The notes beneath the pieces were generated by a model, which made no database searches, was not told the origin of the DNA, and worked only from the letters and a program-made list of their open reading frames with translations. The position numbers and the translations under genes were made by a program. Positions 43,798-51,704 of a DNA stretch of 64,000 nucleotides are shown here, in pieces. Positions within the stretch are counted from its first letter, which is position 1, and each line of letters opens with the position of its first letter. Origin of the DNA: Bradyrhizobium zhengyangense (GTDB lineage Bacteria; Pseudomonadota; Alphaproteobacteria; Rhizobiales; Xanthobacteraceae). The stretch is taken from the NCBI RefSeq assembly GCF_022012435.1, contig NZ_JAKLUA010000004.1, positions 513,753-577,752 of the forward strand, given 5' to 3'.

Positions 43798-46065
43798 TCA
43801 CCCCTTCTCGCTCGGCGCCTGCCGCGCCTCGCCGCTGGAAACCAGCAGCACCGAGACCTTCGACTGCCTGAGCACGGCGTCCGCAACGCCGCCGAAGGAG
43901 AGGTGATCGGCTTGGATACGGTCGACGCCCATGACGACGAGATCGACATCGGTGGTGTCGATCTCGCGCAGGATCGCAGCCTGCGGCGCCCGGTTGACGC
44001 GCAGCGTCGTAGTGATGTCGACCTCGTAGCGGGCGGCGAGATCGCTGGCATCCTTGAGGACACCCGCCTCCTGGCCGAGACCACGCGAAGCACCGCGCTG
44101 CGCGCCCTTGTCGCGGGTCGTCGCGACATAGATCACCCGGAGCGAGCCTGATCCGGCCTGCGTCAGCGCGACCGCGACCTCCGCGCCACGCTTGGAGACG
44201 CCGCTGCCGGAGACCGGGACGAGGATGTTGAGCCTATCCGGCATCGGCTGCTTCAGATGCTTGCCTCTGGCCGCGACGATCGCGAGCGGGCCGTCGAATT
44301 TTGCTGCGATGTCCTCGATCTTGCGATCAAAGCGGTCTTTGGCAGCAGTGACCTTGTCGACGCCGACGACGAGAAGATCAAAACCCTTGCGCGCCTCCTC
44401 GGTGATGGTCTCGCCGAGCTCGGCGCGCCTGGCGCGGGTGACGACATCGATGCTGCCCACCTCACCGTCACCATTGGTGGAGACGGTCTCGGCGGCCTTC
44501 TTCACCACGGCTTCATGGCTCGCCTCCTCGTCGCGGCCCCTCTCCTGCTCCCCGGCCCGCTTGCCGATATGCAGCACAGTGATCGGCAGGCCGCGCATGC
44601 CGGCGATCAATCCGACGATGTGCGAGGCAAAGGTGGCATTGACGCTTTCGTCCACGGCAAGCAGCGGACGTTCGAGATTGGCGACGAAGCCGCGCTTCTC
44701 GAACTCTTCCCGCTCCAACCGCTCCTTTTCCTCCTTGTTCATCGGAAGCTTGGCCAGCGCCGCGCGCAGCATCGGCGGCATCGCCATCGTGGTCACGATC
44801 GCCATGGTGACGATCATCGTGAATAGGTTCTGGCTGAGCACGCCGATGGAAAGGCCGATGGTGGCGATGATGACCTCGGTCGAGCCGCGCGCATTCATTC
44901 CGCTCGCGAGCGCCAGCGATTCCCGCGTGCTCAGCCCGCCCAGAGTGCCGCCGACAAAGGCACCGCCGAACTTGCCGACGCTGGCGATCACGACGAGGAG
45001 GCCAGTGAGCAGCAAGAGATTGGGATCGCGCAGCACCGAGAGATCGGCGCTGAGGCCGGCGAGACCAAAAAACACCGGCATGAAGAAGCTCGAGATCAAC
45101 CCGCGCAGGCGCTCGTCGATCTGTCGGGTCAGGATTGGCGACTCCCCGACCAGGATGCCAGCGACGAAGGCCCCGAGCACGGTGTGGACGCCGATCGCAT
45201 GCGTGATCAGTGCCATCACGCCCATCAGCAGCAGGATCACGGTGATGACGGCAGCGACGCTGACGAGGTTGTCATTGGCCCAACGAATGAGCTGGAACAC
45301 CAGGCGACGGCCGATCGTGAAGCTGACCGCGAGGAAGACGAGCGTGCCCAGCACCGCTTTCGCCACCGAGGCGAGATCCAGCGTGCCTTGCGAGGCCAGG
45401 CTGAAGATGACGGCAATGATGATCCAGCCGATGGTGTCGTCGATCACGGCGGTCGCGACAATGATCTGTCCGACATTGCGGCGCATGAAGTTCATCTCGC
45501 GCACCACCACCGCGACGATCTTCACGGAGGAGATCGACAGCGCCGTGCCCATGAACAGCGAGGCCACAAGGCGCTGCTCGGGCTTCGGCAGCAGCGCATC
45601 GGGCAGGAATTCGCCGAGCGCGAAGCCGCAGGCGAAGGGCACGAGGATGCCGGCGATCGAGATCGCGATCGCTGCCTTGCCCACCTTCTTCACCAGCTTG
45701 AGATCGGTCTCCATGCCCGTGAGCAGGAGCAGCAGCAAAATGCCGAACTGCGCGATGCCGTCGAGCATCGCCTTCTGCTCGGGCATTTTCGGGAAGATCG
45801 CGGTTTGCGCGTCCGGCCAGATCCAGCCGAACAGCGATGGCCCGAGCAGAATGCCCGCGAGCAACTCGCCGATCACCGAGGGCTGGCCGATCCGCTGCAT
45901 GATCTCGCCGAGGCCTCGCCCCACCGCGATCAGCAGCACGATCTGCGTCACCAGCAGGAATTCGGAGGGACTTGCCGATTTGCCGCCCTCGGCGCTGGCG
46001 GCCATGCTGGTGAGGACAAGCGTCGCGGGGACAAGGCCGACCGGTCGGAGCAGGCTCCACTGCAT
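43798..46065 (-). CDS. Kef/NhaP-like cation:proton antiporter (CPA2) with C-terminal universal-stress domains
   Basis: An inner-membrane antiporter of 755 residues. Residues 30-430 form about 12 membrane helices with CPA2 signatures, including GQPSVIGELLAGILLGPSLF and TAVIDDTIGWIII, with the paired acidic residues of the ion path. Residues 460-750 are cytoplasmic and read as one or two UspA-like domains (FDLLVVGVDKVTAAKDRF, VDLVVMGVDRIQADHLSF). These could sense nucleotide or stress state. It probably exports K+ or Na+ in exchange for protons. It has no neighbouring partner on its strand and sits between two copies of a ~100-bp repeat. Confidence 0.9.
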   Translation of the reverse strand: MQWSLLRPVGLVPATLVLTSMAASAEGGKSASPSEFLLVTQIVLLIAVGRGLGEIMQRIGQPSVIGELLAGILLGPSLFGWIWPDAQTAIFPKMPEQKAMLDGIAQFGILLLLLLTGMETDLKLVKKVGKAAIAISIAGILVPFACGFALGEFLPDALLPKPEQRLVASLFMGTALSISSVKIVAVVVREMNFMRRNVGQIIVATAVIDDTIGWIIIAVIFSLASQGTLDLASVAKAVLGTLVFLAVSFTIGRRLVFQLIRWANDNLVSVAAVITVILLLMGVMALITHAIGVHTVLGAFVAGILVGESPILTRQIDERLRGLISSFFMPVFFGLAGLSADLSVLRDPNLLLLTGLLVVIASVGKFGGAFVGGTLGGLSTRESLALASGMNARGSTEVIIATIGLSIGVLSQNLFTMIVTMAIVTTMAMPPMLRAALAKLPMNKEEKERLEREEFEKRGFVANLERPLLAVDESVNATFASHIVGLIAGMRGLPITVLHIGKRAGEQERGRDEEASHEAVVKKAAETVSTNGDGEVGSIDVVTRARRAELGETITEEARKGFDLLVVGVDKVTAAKDRFDRKIEDIAAKFDGPLAIVAARGKHLKQPMPDRLNILVPVSGSGVSKRGAEVAVALTQAGSGSLRVIYVATTRDKGAQRGASRGLGQEAGVLKDASDLAARYEVDITTTLRVNRAPQAAILREIDTTDVDLVVMGVDRIQADHLSFGGVADAVLRQSKVSVLLVSSGEARQAPSEKG

Positions 46066-46178
46066 GCAGGCGTCTTCCCCCGTTTGCTGCGCCGGCGAAG
46101 TGCCGGGGCGACAAGGTTAAAACCCTCGGAGAGCGAGGCGGGTTCCGCGGCGGGGTGAGTGGCGGAGACAAAAGAGCG

Positions 46179-46281
46179 AAAACAACCCATCCACTACAAC
46201 GATTGGCTTGGAAGAATCCGGATAAAATTTTGCTTTGCCGAGAATGACTTTGCTTCGTCGGGCAAAACACCGGCGGAATGC
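46179..46281. repeat. ~100-bp interspersed repeat, copy B
   Basis: This is a diverged copy of 43521-43620, same orientation, ending in the identical 19-nt CGTCGGGCAAAACACCGGC (46256-46274). The initial hairpin of copy A is mutated here. It lies 113 bp upstream of the antiporter start. Confidence 0.75.
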
Positions 46282-46603
46282 AGGAATGGCATGGCGCGGG
46301 ATGCCGGCACATTCCCCGACCTTGGAGCCCAGCGAAGCAGGGTGCCATGAACGGCCAAACGCGTGCATCCCTCGATCGTTAGCTTGGCAGCCCTTCTCGG
46401 TCAGCTCCAATGCCGATCGGCTAACGAACCCATAGAACCAAGGTATTGGAGAGGTCTCTCCGTACCGATTATCCAGCCCCCACGCGCAGCGTTCGTTGTG
46501 AGAGGTATTCGGTAGTGTCGACTTCTCAATGGAGGCATCGCATCTTCGATGTTCTTGTTCCGGAGCGGAGGTTAGACTTCCGTCGGAAAAGGGAGGGGGA
46601 CCA
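46282..46603. other. Non-coding stretch upstream of the OpgC pair
   Basis: No convincing gene is seen. The stretch holds an 8-bp inverted repeat with wide spacing (TCGTTAGC at 46376 and GCTAACGA at 46420). GGGAGGGGGA just before 46604 is the ribosome site of the first OpgC gene. It may hold the promoter of that gene and of the cluster. Confidence 0.4.
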
Positions 46604-47935
46604 ATGAGGCGCTTGCCGATTCTTGGTATCCTTGGCGTGCGGGCCGAAATTGGGGTGACGAGTCGCCCCCAGTACCGCCGATTGATCTGGCTCGCCGCCT
46701 GGTTCGCCAGAGGTTACCCCAAATCAAAGCGGCATGGCGTTGCGCCGGCTTCGTCGCAGTCCCTCCCAACACCGAGCTTTGCCGTCGCCAAAGGCGAGCG
46801 AGAATTACGACTCGACTTCTTCCGCGGCCTGGCCCTCTGGCTCATTTATGTCGATCACGTTTCACCCGACCTCCTGGCCTGGGTCACGATACGCAACTAC
46901 GGGTTCAGCGATGCGGCCGAAGTGTTCATCTTCATCTCCGGCTTCACCGCAGCTTTGGTCTACGGTCGCGCGACCTTCGAGGCTGGCTTCGTGATCGGGA
47001 CAGCACGTGTGCTGCGGCGGGTCTGGCAAATCTACACCGCGCATCTTCTGCTCTTCCTGGTTCTGATGGCTGAGATCGCTTTCGCTACTGCGGTTTCCGA
47101 GAAGCCGGCGTTCTACATCCAGGAGATGGAGGTCGGAGAATTCTTCAAGCAACCTGGCTCCGAAATGATCCAGGCGCTGCTGTTGCGATTCCGCCCGCTG
47201 AACATGGATGTCCTGCCGCTCTATGTCGTTCTGATGGCTGTTCTACCCTTGGTGCTGCTGCTCGCTAGATTGCACGGGGATCTGCCGCTCGCCCTGTCGG
47301 CCGGACTGTATGTGCTCATGCTTCGATACGACTTGCATTTGTCGACCTATCCAGACGGCTTCTGGTCGTTCAATCCGTATGGATGGCAGCTGCTGTTCGT
47401 GTTCGGCGCCTGGTGCGCGCTTGGAGGAGGCAAGCGACTATCGCCGATCCTCAATTCCCGATCGGTGTTGTGGCTGGCCGTCGCCTATCTCTGCGCTGCT
47501 TTCTTTGTGACTATGACGTGGTATTTTCCGCCCCTGGAGCGCCTGATCCCCGGCTGGGTCGCGCGACTAATCTATCCGATAAACAAGACCGATTTCGACG
47601 TTCTGAGGTTTGCCCATTTCCTGGCGCTGGCCGTCGTCGCACTACGCTTCGTGCCGGGCGATTGGACGGGGCTACGATCGGCCTGGGCGCGCCCTCTCAT
47701 CCTTTGCGGACAGTATTCTCTTCAAATTTTTGCGCTCGGCGTTGCGCTGTCATTCGCAGGCTACGCCCTGCTCATCGAGCTTGATGCGGGTTTTGTGCTG
47801 CACGCGGCGGTCGGCGCCGGCGGCATCTTGATCCTGTACGGCGTAGCAAGGGTATTCACCTGGTACAAATGGGCGATGTCGGGGCACGAACGCGCCAAGG
47901 CGGATATTCCCAAGCTGATCGCGCAAAGTTCTTAA
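46604..47935 (+). CDS. opgC: OpgC-like membrane acyltransferase (first of a tandem pair)
   Basis: A membrane protein of 443 residues with about ten predicted helices. The family block RLDFFRGLALWLIYVDH (about residues 66-82) contains the Arg/Asp and His residues shared with acyltransferase-3-like proteins. OpgC adds succinyl groups to osmoregulated periplasmic glucans in Rhodobacter. This copy has about 60 extra N-terminal residues, basic and not clearly a signal, which the next copy lacks; a later start is possible. The second OpgC gene follows after 33 bp. Donor and acceptor are inferred only from the family. Confidence 0.82.
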   Translation: MRRLPILGILGVRAEIGVTSRPQYRRLIWLAAWFARGYPKSKRHGVAPASSQSLPTPSFAVAKGERELRLDFFRGLALWLIYVDHVSPDLLAWVTIRNYGFSDAAEVFIFISGFTAALVYGRATFEAGFVIGTARVLRRVWQIYTAHLLLFLVLMAEIAFATAVSEKPAFYIQEMEVGEFFKQPGSEMIQALLLRFRPLNMDVLPLYVVLMAVLPLVLLLARLHGDLPLALSAGLYVLMLRYDLHLSTYPDGFWSFNPYGWQLLFVFGAWCALGGGKRLSPILNSRSVLWLAVAYLCAAFFVTMTWYFPPLERLIPGWVARLIYPINKTDFDVLRFAHFLALAVVALRFVPGDWTGLRSAWARPLILCGQYSLQIFALGVALSFAGYALLIELDAGFVLHAAVGAGGILILYGVARVFTWYKWAMSGHERAKADIPKLIAQSS

Positions 47936-47968
47936 TGATGGCCCACTCAACGAATCGGACAGGCTGAC

Positions 47969-49180
47969 ATGGCAAAAGAGAGCACGGATCTTTTCGTCGT
48001 AGAACGGGACTTGAGGCTCGATCTTCTGCGCGGTCTCGGCCTCTGGATGATCTTTCTCGACCACATTCCGGACGACGTGGTGGCCTGGCTCACGCTGCGC
48101 AATTACGGCTTCAGCGACGCAGCCGAGTTCTTCGTATTCATCTCCGGTTATCTCCTCGGGTTCATTTACGTCCCGATCGTGGCCGCGGGCCAGTTTCTTC
48201 CGGCGTTGAAGCGGCTGTGGCTGCGCGCCTGGCAAATGTACGTTGCTCACATCCTGCTGTTCCTCGCCTTCACGGCACAGATCGCCCGTGCGGCAAGGAA
48301 GTGGGACAATCCCATGTACAAGGATGAGTTCAACGTCGCCAACTTCCTCGCGCATCCCGACGAGCTGATAGGCAAGGCGCTCACGTTGCAATACAAGCCT
48401 GTCGATCTGGACGTCCTGCCGCTTTACATCTCCCTGGTGCTCGTTTCGCCGTTCGTGGTGTGGTGCCTCGTGCGACGCCCGAATCTGACCTTGGCAGGTT
48501 CGATCGTGCTGTACCTGCTCGCTCGCTATTTCGACTGGAACCTGCCGTCCTATCCGAAAGGGGCGACCTGGTATTTCAATCCGTTCGCCTGGCAATTGAT
48601 GTTTTTTTTCGGCGCCTGGTGCGGGTGCGGCGCGGTCGCTCAAATCAGCAAATTCATTCAGTCGCGCATCGTCTTCGCAGTCGCGATCGGCTGGATCGCT
48701 TTTGCGCTGGTGATCGTGATGACCTGGCACAGCGCATTTCTGGAGTCGTTGATCCCGAAATGGATGATCAAGCTGATCTATCCGATCGACAAGACCGACC
48801 TCGACATGCTCCGGTTCACGCACTTCCTTGCGCTGGCAGTCATCGTCTCGCGTTATCTCAACCCGGATTGGGAAGGACTGAAGTCGAAATGGCTGCGACC
48901 GCTGGTGTTGTGCGGGCAGCATTCGCTGCCGCTGTTCTGCCTCGGCGTCTTCCTGTCGTTCGGGGTGCATTGGATGCTGGTTCAGTGGAAGCACCAGGTG
49001 GTCGAGCAAATTCTGCTCAGCATCGGCGGAATGGTCATCATGACCGCTGTCGCCTGGCTTCTGGATCGTGCGCAGCGGGTCCGGAATCTCTTTGTGGACG
49101 CCGGCGGCGATGAGCGCTTGGCCACTAAACTCCAACAGGAGGTCGCGCCCGTGGCTCGCACTCAGCCGAGTGCCGCGTGA
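47969..49180 (+). CDS. opgC: OpgC-like membrane acyltransferase (second of the pair)
   Basis: A paralogue of the previous gene, 403 residues, with the same topology. It has RLDLLRGLGLWMIFLDHI near the N-terminus, LRNYGFSDAAEFFVFISGY, FNPFAWQLMFFFGAWCGCG and KLIYPIDKTDLDMLRFTHFL, each with a clear counterpart in the upstream copy. This points to tandem duplication followed by marked divergence. It probably acylates a periplasmic or cell-surface glycan. The DUF2059 gene follows, its ribosome site overlapping the end of this gene. Confidence 0.83.
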   Translation: MAKESTDLFVVERDLRLDLLRGLGLWMIFLDHIPDDVVAWLTLRNYGFSDAAEFFVFISGYLLGFIYVPIVAAGQFLPALKRLWLRAWQMYVAHILLFLAFTAQIARAARKWDNPMYKDEFNVANFLAHPDELIGKALTLQYKPVDLDVLPLYISLVLVSPFVVWCLVRRPNLTLAGSIVLYLLARYFDWNLPSYPKGATWYFNPFAWQLMFFFGAWCGCGAVAQISKFIQSRIVFAVAIGWIAFALVIVMTWHSAFLESLIPKWMIKLIYPIDKTDLDMLRFTHFLALAVIVSRYLNPDWEGLKSKWLRPLVLCGQHSLPLFCLGVFLSFGVHWMLVQWKHQVVEQILLSIGGMVIMTAVAWLLDRAQRVRNLFVDAGGDERLATKLQQEVAPVARTQPSAA

Positions 49181-49203
49181 GTAGATTCGAGGAGGAGACA
49201 GGC

Positions 49204-49695
49204 ATGTACAAGGTACTGACGATCATTGTTTGCGCCATCCTGTTCACAATGGGTTTAGCGCGGGCAGACGACCCATCACCCGCCGCAATGGACGCGGCTC
49301 GGCGCCTCGTCACGACGCTGCGGGTGACCGATCAATACAAGGTCTTGCTTCCGGGTATTCTGTTCAGCCTTCGACCGGTTTTGTCTCAGGACCGTCCCGA
49401 GATCGAGCGCGACTTCGACGCCGCAGTGCCGGCGATCCTGGAAGCCGGCCAGTCGAAATACAGCAATTCGATGATCGAGCGTGCTGCGGCGGCCTATGCG
49501 GCGAATTTCTCCGCGGATGAACTGCACGCGATCGAGGCGTTCTATGGCAGCGCGGTCGGCCAGAAGTACACCGGGAAATCGCACGAGCTCTCGGAGATCG
49601 GCCGACAGATCGGCGATGAAATCTCGCGCGAAGCGACCGACGAGATCAAGGCGCAGATGACCCGGTTGCTGCGGGACAAAGGCCACAAACTCTAG
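49204..49695 (+). CDS. DUF2059 family exported protein
   Basis: A protein of 163 residues with a Sec signal (LTIIVCAILFTMGLARADD). The mature part is helical and has the DUF2059 pattern, including YAANFSADELHAIEAFYGSAVGQKYTGK. The function of this family is unknown. ATG 49204 follows GAGGAGGAGA at about 6 bp, so an earlier GTG is less likely. It is translationally close to the second OpgC gene, suggesting a role in the same envelope function. Confidence 0.85.
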   Translation: MYKVLTIIVCAILFTMGLARADDPSPAAMDAARRLVTTLRVTDQYKVLLPGILFSLRPVLSQDRPEIERDFDAAVPAILEAGQSKYSNSMIERAAAAYAANFSADELHAIEAFYGSAVGQKYTGKSHELSEIGRQIGDEISREATDEIKAQMTRLLRDKGHKL

Positions 49696-49790
49696 GAATC
49701 GGTCGTGACGGATAACTCAGCACGCAGCGAACAAGATGCCGCCGCCGGGAAACGGCCTTGCGGCTCGCCTTGCAGGCGAGCGGGGCGCAC

Positions 49791-51578
49791 ATGAGATCCG
49801 ATCATGTGTTGTCGAGAGTTGGATCAAAAGCAGCGGACGACCGTGCTTTCGTCGATGACGCACTGAAGGGGCTTGGCGAGCGCCCTGCGCGCAGCAGCAT
49901 CCCTTCGAACACCTTCGATTTCTTGGCCCTGGCGTTTCTCACGGCCCTGGCTGTCCTCGTGTGCTTCACGGCGAAGGATTACGCGATCTCCAATGACGAG
50001 GGCGTCCAGCATCACTACGGTGAATTGATCATTGCTTACTATCGGAGTGGATTGCGGGTACGCGATCTCTTCAGCTTCGATAACCTGTATCTCTATGGAG
50101 GTCTGTTCGACGTCACGGCAATCGCGCTCGGCCAGGTTATCCCCATCGATATCTACGAATTGCGGCACATCCTCTGCGCCGCTACGGGCCTCGCCGGCAT
50201 CGCCCTCAGTGGCGCCGCCGCGCGATTGATCGCCGGACCGCGCGCGGGCTTTATTGCGACGATTGCGCTTGCGCTCTGCGGCGCCTGGTACGGCGCCATG
50301 TTCAACCATACCAAGGACATTCCATTTGCAGCGGCCATGTCCGGAGCGACGCTCGTCCTTCTCCGCCTGGCGCGCCAACTGCCGGCGCCGCGCGCCGTTG
50401 ACCTTGTGGTCTTCGGCTGTCTTGCCGGAGCAGCTCTCGGGCTGCGTAGCTACGGATTGCTGGTGTTTGTCTACCTCGGAATTGCAATCCTGATCTATCT
50501 GCCCTGGACGGAAAGCTGCGGGGCGCGCCTGACCTTCGTGGCTAACTCCGTGTTGAAGACATGCCCCGCCATGGCAGGCGCCTACCTGCTGATGATCCTG
50601 GCCTGGCCATGGGCTGCGCTGTCGCCGCTCAATCCCATTCGCGGCCTGTTTGCCTTCTCGGAATTTCAGTATGCGATCCGCACGCTCTTTGCCGGGCACG
50701 TGTACGAGATGGCCAAGGTGCCGCGCGCCTATGTTCCCTTCTATCTCTTCATCCGCGTGCCGCTGATCACCCAGGCGGGTGCCGCGCTGGGGATGACTTC
50801 GCTTCTTTGGCTTCCCCTCAAGAAAGGCTCGCACCGCTGGCGCGAACTTGCATTGCTGTCGACTATGATTCTGCTTCCCCTGGGATGCCAGGCCCTCGTT
50901 CATGGCCCTGCGTTCAGCGGCATGCGTCATTTTCTCTTTGTGCTTCCTCCCTTGGCCGTGCTGGCCGGCGTGGGCCTGAGCGATTTCCTCGATGCAATTG
51001 CCGTGCGAAGCCGACGACTGGCCTGGGCGGCCCTTGCAGCGATGTGCGCGTCTTTCCTCTCGGAAGGGGTCCTGCTGGCAAGGCTTCATCCCTACGAGAA
51101 TCTATCCTACAACGCGATGGTCGGAGGCCTTCCGGGCGCATTCCGTCGCTATGACCTTGACTACTGGTTCAACAGCATGCCGGAAGCGATCCGTATGCTC
51201 GAGACCTTCGTCCGCGAAACGACACCGCCCGGCGACATCAAATCGCCGACGATCTATTCGGTCGCTGTGTGTGGAGAACGTCCAGCGTTCGATCACACCG
51301 TCACGCTTCCGCAATTGCGTTGGGACTTCCGGTCCGAATGGGACGAATCGGAATTCTTCATCGCCCCGACGCACATGAACTGCGATCGCGACCTGGATGG
51401 CGCGATCATCGGCCGCGTGGAAAGGATGGGCGTTCCCATCGCCTATGTGAAAGACAGGCGGGCCATCGTGAAGCACCCAACGACAGACGTCTCATCGCCG
51501 CTCACGCGTCAGATTCCCGCTGCGAACGAGATCGCGCGAGAATTTCGACAGCTATCGTCTTCCGGTCAGGCGTTCTGA
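49791..51578 (+). CDS. GT-C-like polytopic membrane protein (PMT/ArnT-type glycosyltransferase candidate)
   Basis: A membrane protein of 595 residues with about 11 predicted helices in the first 430 residues. The first periplasmic loop has KDYAISNDEGVQHHYGELI, with acidic residues in the place of the DE/DD catalytic motif of lipid-linked-sugar transferases (GT-C). The last ~150 residues are soluble and periplasmic-like, ending near QLSSSGQAF. GT-C enzymes move sugars from polyprenyl phosphates onto glycans or proteins. The sugar and acceptor are unknown. It closes the OpgC cluster, so it may decorate the same glycan. ATG 49791 is preferred over a TTG upstream. Confidence 0.7.
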   Translation: MRSDHVLSRVGSKAADDRAFVDDALKGLGERPARSSIPSNTFDFLALAFLTALAVLVCFTAKDYAISNDEGVQHHYGELIIAYYRSGLRVRDLFSFDNLYLYGGLFDVTAIALGQVIPIDIYELRHILCAATGLAGIALSGAAARLIAGPRAGFIATIALALCGAWYGAMFNHTKDIPFAAAMSGATLVLLRLARQLPAPRAVDLVVFGCLAGAALGLRSYGLLVFVYLGIAILIYLPWTESCGARLTFVANSVLKTCPAMAGAYLLMILAWPWAALSPLNPIRGLFAFSEFQYAIRTLFAGHVYEMAKVPRAYVPFYLFIRVPLITQAGAALGMTSLLWLPLKKGSHRWRELALLSTMILLPLGCQALVHGPAFSGMRHFLFVLPPLAVLAGVGLSDFLDAIAVRSRRLAWAALAAMCASFLSEGVLLARLHPYENLSYNAMVGGLPGAFRRYDLDYWFNSMPEAIRMLETFVRETTPPGDIKSPTIYSVAVCGERPAFDHTVTLPQLRWDFRSEWDESEFFIAPTHMNCDRDLDGAIIGRVERMGVPIAYVKDRRAIVKHPTTDVSSPLTRQIPAANEIAREFRQLSSSGQAF

Positions 51579-51667
51579 CCCGCCGGCGTCCGGATCCCGC
51601 GCGGCAGGATGATGGCGGCTGCAATCGCCAGCAGGCACGGGCCCGCATACGCGTGCAACACCGCCAT
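51566..51667 (-). pseudogene. Remnant of an MFS transporter 3' end
   Basis: The minus strand codes 33 residues and a stop. They match the last ~30 residues of the MFS protein at 61832-63004: here VLHAYAGPCLLAIAAAIILP, there MLHAFAGLCLLAIAAAIILP, followed by R-G-I-R-T-P versus R-E-I-R-T-P. Nothing of the rest of the transporter is present. The neighbouring chemoreceptor gene ends 37 bp away, and the remnant's stop lies within the last codons of the GT-C gene. It is a decayed or transferred gene end. Confidence 0.8.
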
Positions 51668-51704
51668 AATGTCATCATTGGCTCATGAGCGGCTGGCGAG
51701 AGCC

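Noticed and set aside
44192..46120. A 642-codon plus-strand frame opposite the antiporter.
   Set aside because: Ser/Arg/Thr-rich composition and no motif; the antiporter on the minus strand is intact.
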